Translations under genes and position numbers: made by a program
Notes under the pieces: generated by a model
What the model was told of the DNA's origin: nothing
Databases searched by the model: none
What the model saw: only the letters and a program-made list of their open reading frames with translations
Part shown: positions 1 through 11,088 of the stretch, piece after piece
Layout of the letters: the number at the start of each line of letters is the position of its first letter
Position numbering within the stretch: position 1 is the first letter of the stretch
Assembly: GCA_949775045.1 (NCBI GenBank)
Contig: OX459104.1
Coordinates: 15,807,096-15,871,095, forward strand
Reading direction: 5' to 3'
From: Metridium senile
Taxonomy: Eukaryota; Cnidaria; Anthozoa; Actiniaria; Metridiidae
DNA: 64,000 bases

Positions 1-141
1 TGCACGAGTTAACAAAAGAAGTTTCTCAGATGCCGATATTGCCGTACTTGAAAAGATCGAAAACCCAAAACTTGGCAACATTAAAGATCTTTTTGCTTCA
101 CGAGCAATTGCCAAAAGAACACTCGTTTCTTGTTACTGCTG
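1..141 (+). CDS. SLC22-like transporter, internal exon (gene enters from left edge)
   Basis: First visible exon of a split gene on the plus strand. The frame starts at base 2 and reads ARVNKRSFSDADIAVLEKIE..., ending in TG before donor GTACGT at 142, so a Trp codon is completed by the next exon. Joined to the exons at 2422, 2865, 3243, 3467 and 6703 it gives about 280 residues matching the C-terminal half of SLC22 organic cation/anion transporters (major facilitator superfamily, plasma membrane). This part is the cytosolic loop before TM7. Landmarks downstream are LLDRIGRKKT (the loop 8-9 MFS signature), ELFPTVIRNTAMG, and LLPETSNTAMPET at the start of the C-tail. The substrate cannot be told from sequence. 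The N-terminal half lies outside the window. Each junction keeps frame, which is strong support for the model. Confidence 0.85.
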
Positions 142-339
142 GTACGTTAAAGTAATTCTTCTATATATTGATCGATGATATTATCATCATTGTAAAGGAC
201 GTTAAAGTATTGTCTCTCCACTCTTTAATAACATGTAGAAGGAAATTGTCAGGACATCTCAAGTCACTCCATCCTAAAATCCTATTATAAAAGTTTTGGT
301 TGTTCACGATCACTGTTGTCACCATTATCACCATGATCA

Positions 340-665
340 TCATCACTCAAATATATATCATCATCATCATCATCATCGTTGTTACCATTACCATCATCAC
401 ATGCCATTATTATTATCACCACCACCATTACAATCATCATTAAATAATATGTCATTATCATCATCATCGTTGTTACCATTACCATCATCACATGCCATTA
501 TTATTATTATCACCACCACCATTACAATCATCATTAAATAATATGTCATTATCATCATCATCGTTGTTACCATTACCATCATCATATGCCATTATTATTA
601 TCACCACCACCACCACCATTACCATCATCATTAAATTATATGCCATTATCATCATCATCGTTGTT
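340..665. repeat. ATC-rich minisatellite, left block (about 91-bp unit)
   Basis: Tandem units built from CATCAT, CACCAC and ATTATT triplets. The landmark CATCGTTGTTACC recurs at about 378, 469, 563 and 660, so the period is 91 to 97 bp, varying by whole triplets. All short ORFs here are repeat artefacts. It lies in an intron of the SLC22-like gene. Confidence 0.9.
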
Positions 666-679
666 ACCGTCACATGTTA

Positions 680-1917
680 ATGATTGGCTAGCTGTAAATT
701 AGCTATCCCTAAATGTAGATAAATCCAATTTTGTGATTTTTCACCCCCACCAAAAACGTATAAACCACAAGATAAATCTTAAAATCTTTGATAATAATAA
801 AAACACCTACATCTCCCTTGAACAAAAAGAGTATGTAAAATATCTAGGAGTACTAATTGACAATAATTTAACATGGAAATATCATATTAGCCATATCGCT
901 TCAAAAATAAGTAAATCAATCGGTGTTATAGCACGATTAAGACACATTCTACCCAGGCAAACTTTGATACAAATTTATAATTCTCTCATCCTTCCATATT
1001 TGTCTTACGGTATAACGGTGTGGGGCCAAGCTTCTAAAAGCCATATGAGTAAAATTGCTATCCTTCAAAAACGAGTCTTGCGGTTAATTTATTTTGGAAA
1101 CTATACATCCCATGCGATTCCTTTTTTTGTTAATGCCAATATTTTACCACTGAACCTGCTTTACTTTAAGACAGTTGCAACTCTAATGCACGATATATCA
1201 AATCACTTGACCCCGCCTGATATTTGTGACCTTTTTACTACAACAAATCAAATACATAAATACCATACACGATCTTCAGTTAAAGGAGACTATTTTGTTC
1301 AATACTCACGCTTGAACAAACAAAAAAACTCATTTTCACGAACTGGAGTAAGAATATGGAATAGCATTCCTTTGTATATGCATGCGTGATTTATCAAAAC
1401 ACCTTTTTAAGAAAAAAATTCATTCAGAGCTGTTGCAGATTCTTTCAGAGGAGGATGAATATATTGAAGTAACAAAATTAGTAAGTGTTTTCAAAAAGTA
1501 GCCTTCAATTATAGAATCTATGTATATGTGTATGTTTTATATATATATAAATTTCCTTTCCTCATTTCACACTTTCTCGATTATATTTGTACTATGATCA
1601 TGTACAGTTCACTGTCACCTGTATTTATATTTATATTTATACTTATATTTATAGTTGTAGTTGTAGTTGTAGTTGTAGTTGTAGTTGTAGTTGTAGTTGT
1701 AGTTGTAGTTGTAGTTGTAATTGTAATTGTAATTGTAATTGTAGTTGTAGTTGTAATTGTTTTTTTTTTTTTTTTTTTTTTTTTCTTTTCTTTTTTCTTT
1801 AGTTAAAAATTAGAATTTTTTCACTGCCTGCCTAGTATAGCCTTTAGCTAACTGCGGCAGTGAATTATGTAAAGACTATAATTAGTAAAATAAAAAATGT
1901 TGTTGTTGTTGTTGTTA
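680..1917 (+). mobile_element. 5'-truncated LINE, RT C-terminal region, frameshifted
   Basis: A region reading LSLNVDKSNFVIFHPHQKR followed by YVKYLGVLIDNNLTW, IYNSLILPYLSYGITVWG and RTGVRIWNSIP is the post-catalytic thumb/connection of a non-LTR reverse transcriptase (CR1/Jockey-like). There is a stop near 699. A frameshift near 1385 moves the ending (MRDLSKHLFKKK..) to another frame, stopping near 1500. The 3' UTR contains a TTGTAG hexamer array (1653-1758), a T run, and ends ATAAAAAATG then GTT repeats. The catalytic core is missing, so this is a dead copy. It sits between two blocks of the same minisatellite. Confidence 0.8.
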
Positions 1918-2280
1918 TACCATTACCATCATCATATGCCATTATTATCATCACCACCACCATTACCATCATCATTAAATTATATATCATTATCATCATC
2001 ATCGTTGTTACCATTACCATCATCATATGCCATTATTATCATCACCACCACCATTACCATCATCATTAAATTATATGTCATTATCATCATCATCGTTGTT
2101 ACCATTACCATCATCATATGCCATTATTATCATCCCCACCACCATTACCATCATCATTAAATTATATGTCATTATCATCATCATCGTTGTTACCATTACC
2201 ATCATCATATGCCATTATTATCATCACCACCACCATTACCATCATCATTAAATAATATGTCATTATCATCATCATTATAA
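1918..2280. repeat. ATC-rich minisatellite, right block (91-bp unit)
   Basis: Four copies of the same unit as at 340-665. The GTTGTT landmark is at 2004, 2095 and 2186, giving an exact 91-bp period. The LINE between the two blocks appears to have been inserted into a single array. Confidence 0.9.
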
Positions 2281-2421
2281 CCACGTTATCATAACAATGT
2301 TTAGTATTATTCATCGCGGATACTAGATAAATAGTATGGTATTAGGTAGTACCTAATTTGTATATTCATAATGTCGTCTATGTACTAATCCTGGAACTGC
2401 GGTTGTTCAATTACTGCACAG

Positions 2422-2556
2422 GTTCGTCTCTGGCTTGGTGTACTATGGAATATCACTCAGTACTCCTTCTGTAGGTGGAAACATGTACTTAAACTTTTTC
2501 ATCGGTGCTGTTTGTGAAGGTATTGCCATGGTCATTGGAATGTTTCTGCTTGACAG
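2422..2556 (+). CDS. SLC22-like transporter, exon 2 of those visible
   Basis: Acceptor TGCACAG ends at 2421 and donor GTTAGC starts at 2557. The exon reads (W)FVSGLVYYGISLSTPSVGGN..FFIGAVCEGIAMVIGMFLLD(R), covering TM7 and TM8 of the SLC22 fold. FVSGLVYYG is close to the family pattern WF(V)xSLVYYGL. The exon ends in phase 2, and its AG is completed to an Arg codon by the next exon. Confidence 0.87.
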
Positions 2557-2864
2557 GTTAGCTTGTGTTCTTGTTACATTAATAACAAGGTATACAACGA
2601 TTAGGGTTTGTCATAAGCGAATGGAACATCAAAACAGGACAGCATTCCATACCATGAAAAGCAACTTGGATAGTAAAATCTAAACAAACATGTGGATGAA
2701 TTAATAAACAAAATAAAATAACATGGATGAAGAAATGTAGGAAGGGATATACAGCAAAAACCCGCATGAAAGAACACACGATTTTCGGTTCAGGATAGTT
2801 GGCAAACTGAGGATCGTGTGTATTGACTGTTGTCATAACAAATGATTTGTAAACAATTCTTTAG

Positions 2865-2962
2865 AATAGGGCGCAAGAAAACCATTGTTATCAACTTGTG
2901 GTTGGCTGGAATTGTGCTGATTATTGGTGGTTTGTTGAGCTTTTACGACGATAAAAGTGATG
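2865..2962 (+). CDS. SLC22-like transporter, exon 3 of those visible
   Basis: The acceptor TTTAG ends at 2864. The exon reads (R)IGRKKTIVINLWLAGIVLII..., so the junction rebuilds DRIGRKK, the MFS loop signature, followed by TM9. Donor GTAAGT starts at 2963, phase 1. The intron before it (2557-2864) is only about 300 bp and shows no recognised element. Confidence 0.87.
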
Positions 2963-3242
2963 GTAAGTTCACAGCAGCAAGTTAAACAGCATCACCAAAG
3001 TTACAAGCTGGAACAGGACGAGTGATAATAACAACAACAATGACATTAACAACAACAATAACTACAATAACAATAACTACAGCACAATCACAATATACAT
3101 CATACAGCAACGCGTGCCTTGCAAAAACAAAATCACCACAACATTACTAACAACATACATATACTGAGTAAAGATGTATCTACGAACAAGAACACGATTC
3201 ACTAACAACGTATTTTTTTTTTTTTTTTTTTTGCAATGCCAG

Positions 3243-3354
3243 GCTTCCTTGTAGGAAAAATCATTGCTTCGTTGGTGCTAGGAAAGACATTCATTACTAT
3301 CGTGTTCGATGGCGTGTATGTCTTCTCCTCAGAGTTATTCCCAACTGTCATCAG
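3243..3354 (+). CDS. SLC22-like transporter, exon 4 of those visible
   Basis: A 17-T polypyrimidine run and CAG acceptor precede the exon. It reads (G)FLVGKIIASLVLGKTFITIV..ELFPTVIR, giving TM10 and the conserved E-L-[FY]-P-T-x-[IV]-R stretch at its end. The donor is GTACTT at 3355, phase 2. The ATG at 3236 lies just outside the exon and is not a start. Confidence 0.87.
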
Positions 3355-3466
3355 GTACTTCATGGTTAAGCTATCTTACTGCACCACATTTGACGCATTG
3401 CTGTTAGAAGGAATATATATATATTTGTTTGTTTGTGACTGTGTGTTTGTTTCATATTTGTACCAG

Positions 3467-3539
3467 GAATACAGCTATGGGTGCATCAACGTCTGCAGCA
3501 CGTATTGGGTCGGCCATGGCTCCCTATATTGTTTACTCG
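3467..3539 (+). CDS. SLC22-like transporter, exon 5 of those visible
   Basis: A short exon after acceptor TACCAG. It reads (R)NTAMGASTSAARIGSAMAPYIVYS, the TM11 region, matching the family pattern RNTGMGxxSxxARxGxxxAP. Donor GTAAGA starts at 3540, phase 0. The next intron is more than 3.1 kb and holds a LINE with a nested PLE. Confidence 0.87.
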
Positions 3540-3685
3540 GTAAGAACATATTTATCCGAATCCATTCTTCCAATAATCTGTCAGATTGTTTTGCTGACTT
3601 TTTCGAAAGTAAAATAAACGCTATCCAGGCTGGTTTTGAAAGTCCATCTGAAAATGTCACTTTTACTGAGCCCTCTATATTATGT

Positions 3686-4240
3686 ATGTCAAATATGTCT
3701 TGCGCAAGCTGTGGAGCTTGTTATGTCGGTGAGACTTTACGACATCTCACAACGAGGATCAAAGAGCATCTTAAGACGGATAGAGCCTCTCATGTTTACA
3801 AACACATCATGTCATCCGAGGCGTTTCTCGCTCAATGTTCGCCTGAGTCATTTTGTATTTTAGATAAGGGCGTGAATAGTCACCAACTTAAGATCAAAGA
3901 AGCTATTCACATCCTCTGGGAAAAGCCCACTCTAAATCAACAACTTTTTCATTTCAACCTAAAATTATCTTTAATTGTTAAATTAAATTGTTAATTGTTA
4001 AAAATTGCTTAAATTAATGTTAATTGTTTAATAATTAATTTAATTGTTTTTCTTTCACACCCATTTACTTAATACTATGTTAATTATTCAATTCCTTTGT
4101 TATTTTGCTCTATTTATACGTTGTGTACACTTGTATTTTACTTTCTGATGATGGCGTTTGACTACGTCGAAACATGTCAATAAAAAGTTTAATGATCTTC
4201 ATCAAAGTCATAATCAAGTTCCTGCTTTTCGACCATTTGG
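3686..4240 (+). mobile_element. Penelope-like element fragment (GIY-YIG end) with 13-bp TSD
   Basis: Encodes CASCGACYVGETLRHLTTRIKEHL, a GIY-YIG nuclease of the PLE type (ACYVGET is the YIG part), then EAIHILWEKPTLNQQ near the end of the ORF. The element is 5' truncated. CTCTATATTATGT occurs on both sides (3673-3685 and 4241-4253) as a target-site duplication, and the LINE reading frame resumes after the second copy. A hammerhead-like motif lies in its 3' end. Confidence 0.85.
4139..4190 (+). ncRNA. Hammerhead-ribozyme-like motif in PLE 3' end
   Basis: CTGATGA (4145-4151), a possible stem II GGCGT/ACGTC (4153-4157 with 4164-4168), then GAAAC (4169-4173) and ATGTC. This is the order of the conserved hammerhead core. 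Metazoan PLEs are known to carry such motifs. Base 10.1 is T and the stem I partner ACTTT/AAAGT is offset, so activity is uncertain. Confidence 0.5.
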
Positions 4241-5734
4241 CTCTATATTATGTGATTTTTTGTCATATTTTCAAGTGATTTCACCAGATAGTCTTTCTAA
4301 TTACTCCTTTGGCATCTAAATCTTGTGATCTTGATCCTGTGCCCAGTGGGATTTTGAAAAGCTGTCTTGAGCCTCTTCTTCCTATAATAACTAAGATTGT
4401 AAATTTGTCAATAACTTCTGGAACATTTCCATCTAATTTCAAGGAAACTATTGTAAAACCGGTTCTTAAAAAGCAAAGCCTGTCTACTGAGGAATGTTCT
4501 AGCTTTAGACCTGTATCGAACTTAAAGTTTATTTCAAAGGCTATAGAGAAAGTTGTAGCTTTGCAGCTCATCGACCATCTTGATAAAAACAACTTGATGA
4601 GCCATTTCAATCAGCATATTAGAAGTATTACAGTTTAGAGACTGCTTTGTTGAGGGTACAAAATGATATCTCATGGATGTAAAGCGTCACGTGGAGCGTG
4701 TCCGATGCCGCCTGAAATGGAGCTTGCTAAATTCAGATTAGAGTCTTGTGTGAGTGATATTGACTCTTGGATAACCAGAAACAAACTCAAATTGAACACT
4801 GACAAATTTGAGATTGCTGTGCTGTCGGCTGCTCATCGTCCTAGACCACCTATTGATTCTCTCAAATGTTGTGTTCATAATATTTCTTCGTCATCATCAG
4901 TCCGCGATATAGGAGTCATCTTTGATGACAAAATGTCTCTTGAAAACCAGATCACCTCCATTTGTAAATCAAGCTTCTTCCACATTAAAAACATTTGGAA
5001 AATCCGAAAATGTATTTCTCTTAAAGCCTGTGAAACACTAGTACATGCTTTTATTTCATCTAAACTTGACTTTTGTAATTCTTTGTTATATGGGATGCCA
5101 AGAGACCTAATTCAAAGGCCTCAACAAGTTCAAAATGCAGCAGCACGTTTGGTATATTGCTGTCACTTACAGTACAAGATACTGCTAAGTCTAAGTCTTA
5201 GACTAACCTTCAAGACTTTGAACGGCTCTGCTCCCTCTTAGTGAACTTGTGAAACCATATGTGCCAGCTCGTCAACTAAGATCGCAATCATCTAATTTTT
5301 TAAACAAAGGTTCTCTTAGACTTAAATCCTATGGGAAAAGAGCCTTCTCAAATGCTGCGCCAGAACTATGGAATACCCTTCCTGTACATATAAGGTCATG
5401 CAGAGATATTTCGTGTTTTAAGCGCGAGCTTAAAACCTTTCTCTTTAATTAATAAGGCTTACACTAACTGATATATTTTTATGCAATGTTGACATATCTG
5501 TTATTTAATATATTGTAAAATATAAATTTTGTAAATTTTTTGAACATCTTTATTTTTAAACTTACAATTTTTTAACACTAACAATAAATATTTTAAAATT
5601 GATTAAAAATATCTTAAAAACATTTGTTTTTGAACATCTTTAATTTTTAAACATTTTATGCAGAAACTTGAACTGTAAAGCGTTTTTGAACTTCACAGGA
5701 TATTGACGCTATATAAAATATCGTTATTATTATT

Positions 5735-5856
<122 letters not shown>

Positions 5857-6176
5857 TATATATATTATTAAAACTATCTTTTGAAATACTTAGATCCATT
5901 AATCTATGTGTACGTGGGTCACGAGTCCTTTTTTATAAGAACAATGACTTTTTATTTGATTTTAAACTTAATATAAATACAACAGAAATCAATTGATTTA
6001 TTTTTAAATATTTATCTTCTTAATAATTTTAATAATTTTTTACATATTTTAAAATTGTTTGTTTTTTTAGATCCTTTAATATCGCCCGTTTTAACATTAT
6101 AATTAATCATTACTATTATTGTCTTCTTTGTTATTGTTATTATAATTATTGTGAAATAAAGTTATTATTATTGTTA

Positions 6177-6221
<45 letters not shown>

Positions 6222-6225
6222 GGAG

Positions 6226-6480
6226 GGTGGGCTAAATTTGACCCCTTTGTTCAGAGGTAATTGTGATCGGTGGTCTTTTTTGAAAATGTTTCCAAAAACC
6301 GATTATGGCAAATATGAGATGAAGAAATGAGAGCATGTGAGATCACCCCCCAAGGTGGACCGTAACCTTAACTAAGCCAAGTAAACATGATGCTTACGGG
6401 CACGAAGTCGTGTTAGGCAATTGACCGTCACATAGAAACCTAAAAGGTACGCACGGGAAATATGTTCAACCCCAAAGGAA
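6226..6480. repeat. Degenerate element related to the one at 55.8 kb
   Basis: Contains GATCGGTGGTC, GTGAGATCACCCCCCAAGG and CCTAAAAGGTACGCAC. The last string and the repeated CCCTAAAGG/GGTACG theme also occur at 55.8-56.1 kb, so this is probably a decayed member of the same non-autonomous family. It is inside the last SLC22 intron. Confidence 0.5.
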
Positions 6481-6702
6481 GCTTCGATCCATATCATTCC
6501 GTATCAAATAGTATTTGACGTAAGATTGCATGTATGAATTTTGTTGTTAATGTCGATTATTGCTGTTATAAAGTGAATATTCACCAAGTATCCTGGATAG
6601 TCATGTGATCAAATTCTGTTAATTTTATTGGCTGATTGCCTTATCACGACTAGTTAATGAGTGTTAGGTTTCTTTGTAACGGATGTATTTTCTATTTATC
6701 AG

Positions 6703-6930
6703 GAACGAATACATGCTTTATTGCCGTTCACTCTGATGGCAATACCTGCAGTAATCGGCGGGGTGGTCTGCATGTTACTACCAGAAACAAGTAACACAGC
6801 TATGCCAGAAACCATGCAGCAAGTCAGTGGTAAAGATGACAAGAACTACAACAATCAAAACAATGTCGGAAACGAAAATGACGATGAAGACACCGAATTG
6901 TGCAATGATCGCACAACAACTAATATATAG
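6703..6930 (+). CDS. SLC22-like transporter, terminal exon and stop
   Basis: Acceptor TTATCAG ends at 6702. The exon reads ERIHALLPFTLMAIPAVIGGVVCMLLPETSNTAMPETMQQV and then a hydrophilic Asn/Asp/Glu-rich tail ending in TTTNI and TAG. It supplies TM12 and the LPET...LPET-like ending typical of SLC22 proteins. The acidic C-tail has no recognised domain. Phase 0 matches the previous exon exactly. Confidence 0.87.
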   Translation, partial: ERIHALLPFTLMAIPAVIGGVVCMLLPETSNTAMPETMQQVSGKDDKNYNNQNNVGNENDDEDTELCNDRTTTNI

Positions 6931-7174
6931 AAATTGGTATCAATTGTTTATTCAGCAAATTAAATAATAATAAGTGTGTAAGGGATCGGACGGACCATTT
7001 GAAATTTTTTTTTTCGCCCTCCAGTGTTACAGGATAATTTTTTGCTGTACCAAGGTATTTTTTTTTTTGCCATATAGACGTTGCACGATTTTTTTTAGGT
7101 TGAAGGGCTTGCTCGATATTTTTTTGGAGATTTAACCCACCCCCTACAAATATTAAATGACCCGTCCCTAAACT

Positions 7175-7394
7175 ACAAGTCGCTGCAACACGACGCGGTA
7201 AAACGTTGCAGCGACAACTTCCCTCGTGTGCACATAGAGTTTTTACGGGAACGTTTGTCCCTGCGAAATTATTTTGTTTCCGCGACTAGTCGCACAAATT
7301 CAAACTGGTTTGAATTCGTGCGTCAAGTCGCAGCAACAAAAAGAAGCAGTGCACACGAAGCGACGTGTCGCCGCGTCGTTTTGCAGCGACTTGT
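7175..7394. repeat. 220-bp foldback (palindromic) MITE
   Basis: It begins ACAAGTCGCTGCAACACGAC and ends with the near-exact inverse GTCGTTTTGCAGCGACTTGT. The centre, near 7308, is the palindrome CAAATTCAAACT/GGTTTGAATTCG. The arms diverge by small indels. Locally GC-rich compared with its surroundings. No TSD is clear. Confidence 0.75.
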
Positions 7395-7739
7395 CGTCTA
7401 ATGTGTATCGGCCTGTTTATTTTCACTTACTTGCTCTAACTGGTTCAAATGGAATACTAAATTAATGTGTTTAAGCTATTTAAGGATACCATTATTTGTT
7501 AGTTTATTAAAATGTGACTCGTAATAAACACTCGTTTGTTTCTATTCAAAACGTTTTATTTACAAATAGTACGCGATTCTGTATTTGCACCGCCACTTAT
7601 GTAGCATTTTCTTTCTACTCGATCAGTCTTTTTCTTCTCATTCTCGTTTCACTCTTGCTGAATCTCACCGTGGTAACAAATACGAAATGTGATTGTGTCT
7701 TTGCGTACTACGGGCCGGGCTACTGCTTACAGGAGAAAT

Positions 7740-7840
7740 CCTCTTTGCATGTTACTACCAGAAAAAACTAACACGGCTATGCATGTCAGACACCGTTCAG
7801 CAAGTCAGTGGTAAAGAGGAGAAGAATGACAATAATCTCT
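7740..7840 (+). pseudogene. Decayed copy of the SLC22 terminal exon
   Basis: About 0.9 kb downstream of the intact last exon, the sequence again carries GCATGTTACTACCAGAAA, then a near copy of the ATGCC..CAGCAAGTCAGTGGTAAAGA segment and an AAG-rich tail. The matching region of the real exon encodes CMLLPETSN..MPETMQQVSGKDDKN. Small indels break the frame after the PE codons, so it cannot act as a clean alternative last exon. It is most simply a partial tandem duplicate of the 3' exon. Confidence 0.7.
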
Positions 7841-9300
7841 ACAAAATGTCTTCAGCATTTTCATTAATACTTTGAAATTACCTCATTCACATTATAACAT
7901 GATTGGTTCAATAATGTTTGGTTATTGCAGAGATATTTGATCCAAATGACGTCACAGGGACGTCATATTTGCGATGTAAATCCTATAACAACCCATTGCC
8001 AGAAATATTGGACATTGTCAGCGGTGTTACGCATAAATAAAAAAAACAGTGTTTTATTATAGGAAAAAATATAGCTACATGGTCTACAAGGACATATTTA
8101 TATACAACTAAGATGTTAGAAAAATTCGTGCCAAAAAATAATCACTTGAGAATTACAAGAACGACATATTTGTTTTCGTTGAAAATGCCAGACCACAGGG
8201 AACCCATAAAGATATCAAAATAAACAAATCAAAACTTAAATCATGACTTTGGGCTTCCTGATTGCATCTCAGCGGTCAATGTGAGCTTGTAAAAGCAAAA
8301 TGGCGATATTGTGACTGTTTTGAAGTGTTTGGTGCTGTTCTCTGTGGTTTCTTGCCATTTTTAGTTGAAAACTACGAGCTAACATGACATAACATCTTGT
8401 TTTAGAGTTATCGGTATTTTACTGGAGGGGATGAATTCGAACAGCGCCCCCCCCCCCCCCCTCCCCCCTCCTCCCAGTCTGAATAGGGTTAACAACAAAA
8501 ACTTGTTTAATGTCATCAAGTTCGTTAGCATTCAAGTTCGTTAGTATTCATCTGAATAGAATTGAAAAGTGATTGTTTAATATTTCCTTATGGGAATACA
8601 TTGACAATGAACATTACATTATGAACAGATTATTGATATATATATTGGGATTGGTTTTATTTGTTTGAATACGATCAGTGAAAATCTTATATTGTTTTCT
8701 TTTCAGAAGGTCTTTAAAATTATCAAAAGTGTCGAGTCAGATCTCAGCCAAATGGTTAAAATTATGTCAATATCATTTTATATAAAGACTTTCATTAAAC
8801 TTCAATTCAATCAAGAGAAAACTGTTGTATTCTAATGAGAAAAATCATTAACAGCATTCCACCTTATTCATTAGTTTCAATGGTTTGAGGATTTTAGTCT
8901 TTTAATTAAGGAATGAAAACTAAGATAGCATAACCTCCTTCAATAAATATTGTGTTCTATCAATAAGATTTTGATTTAAAAATGCACCGAGCCGGTTCCC
9001 TGCACATTTTCTATTCATATCATTCATTTTATCAAATACAACTCCCAGTAGACAACTAATGAGTGAGATTTGAAAATCCGTTCTTTTATTTCTTAACTCA
9101 AATCATGTTTTTTTGTTAGAATAGGATTATAATCATTGTTTTTTGTGAGAAAACCTTATCAAGTGTTAAATAAATAAGTTAAATTCCTCGAATTTTCGGC
9201 TATAAGCCTATATATCCCTTGCGTCTGTGGCCCGTAGGATATAGACCTATTTCAGTTAACGTTGTCCATCTGGAATGGTTGATCTGAGACCGATAGGAAT
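7841..9300. other. Intergenic stretch without recognised gene
   Basis: AT-rich sequence with a run of about 14 C followed by CT-rich DNA at 8446-8475. I see no exon-like coding pattern, RNA gene or clear element on either strand. Confidence 0.5.
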
Positions 9301-9401
9301 TGTGGGAGTTCATTAAATTCCAAATGCATTGTTTTAATCACACTTTAATGGTGCTGAATTCCATTGCCGTTTGCCTGCCTACTTCTTACACACATCATTA
9401 C

Positions 9402-9825
<424 letters not shown>

Positions 9826-10339
9826 CCCATAGTACACTTGGGTCTTGGAACGGCTTATCGCTTTTCGCGATCAAACCTTTATTGAAATAGGTATATGGCT
9901 TATAGCCTCCATTCTCGGTATGTAACTCTTACTAAACACCTGCTTGGCTTGAGTGGACGTTAATGTACCGTCGTTTCAGCGAATATTCATCCCGCACGAA
10001 AACCGATTCTTAAAATTCGGACTCTTATGAATTTGAATGCTACCGATACCAGTACTATACATGCAAAAGCAGACTACATTATATTTGGACCTAAAGTTGT
10101 GTAGTTTGTTAAGAAAAGATATCCGCATGCGGTCAATTCAAAAGCATCGATTTGAATAAATAAATTAAAGGTGTTTTATTGCAAAAAATCTCGACACCAC
10201 GAATAACACAGTGAAGTGCGATTTTGTATAAGAATATACAAAAACTTAAATACTTACGAACTGTTATATACAAAAAAAAACTACAGTACAAGAGAGCGAT
10301 TTCAAATAAATCGCAGAAAGAAGTAGCACCTTATTTAAG

Positions 10340-10536
10340 AAACCGTCTACACGGATCCGGATACTTTTGAAACCGCATACTTTTTGATGCGAATCGGCCT
10401 ATCGTGCACACGAATCCAGTGAATCCAGTCACCGAAACCGCATACTTTTGAATAGGAAACGATCAACAGGATTCGTGTGGACGCAAATATTTCTATGCGG
10501 TTTCAGCCGGATCGGATTCGTGTAGACGAGGCCTAA
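10340..10536. mobile_element. MITE with CGTCTACACG termini, copy 1
   Basis: It begins CCGTCTACACGGATCCGG and ends with the inverse GGATTCGTGTAGACGAGGCC. The interior carries GAAACCGCATACTTTT and its inverse ATGCGGTTTC. A second copy is at 51909-52108. No coding capacity. Confidence 0.8.
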
Positions 10537-10605
10537 TATTCACACAACCTACAAACACCTATTTAAATTCAACATTTTTAACACACTTTTTCGATACGTA
10601 CAATA

Positions 10606-10739
10606 ATGTCTGATACAATATATGTTGTTCTCAAAGTCGCAGCTCGCAGGTGTAACGGGTTATAGAAATGAATAAAGTGATTGTGAAATAATTAAATTTT
10701 GTTAAAATTAATTTAAAATATGTATGCCATTAAATCTTC
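10606..10739. pseudogene. GPCR N-terminal relic fused to an inverted 5' flank
   Basis: On the plus strand 10606-10644 reads MSDTIYVVLKVAA, the first 13 residues of a subfamily A receptor. It then joins CAGGTGTAACGGGTTATAG.. and ATGCCATTAAATCTTCTC, which is the reverse complement of the conserved upstream block of the same family (compare 12225-12330). The two parts point in opposite directions, so this is a recombination scar. No functional product is possible. Confidence 0.7.
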
Positions 10740-10811
10740 TCTCCCTCTTTCGCTTTCTTGCTCTCTATCTGTGTCCCTCTTTCCCTTTCAGTCTCCACTT
10801 TAATTTCCTCT

Positions 10812-10849
<38 letters not shown>

Positions 10850-11075
10850 TTCCTCCTCTCTCTCCTCTTCCTCCTCTTCCTCCTCTTCCTCCTCTTCCTC
10901 CTCTTCCTCCTCTTCCTCCTCTTCCTCCTCTTCCTCCTCTCTCTCCTCTTCCTCCTCTTCCTCCTCTCTCTCCTCTTCCTCCTCTTCCTCCTCTTCCTCC
11001 TCTTCCTCCTCTTCCTCCTCTTCCTCCTCTTCCTCCTCTTCCTCCTCTTCCTCCTCTTCCTCCTCTTCCTCCTAA
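10740..11075. repeat. Polypyrimidine (TCCTCTTCC)n tract, 3' of the 11.1-kb receptor
   Basis: A 9-bp CTCTTCCTC unit runs for about 270 bp, preceded by irregular CTTTC sequence. It ends about 15 bp from the stop codon of the minus-strand receptor, so a transcript running on would contain a pure GA tract. Poly-Ser, poly-Leu and Gly-Arg ORFs across it are artefacts. Confidence 0.95.
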
Positions 11076-11088
11076 AACGCTCATCATT

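Noticed and set aside
340..2280. CRISPR-like array
   Set aside because: Direct tandem units with no unique spacers, in animal DNA with spliced genes.
3236..3994. A 252-residue continuous ORF as one protein
   Set aside because: It runs through SLC22 exon 4, an intron, LINE DNA and PLE DNA. Splice sites and domain content show it is a chance fusion.
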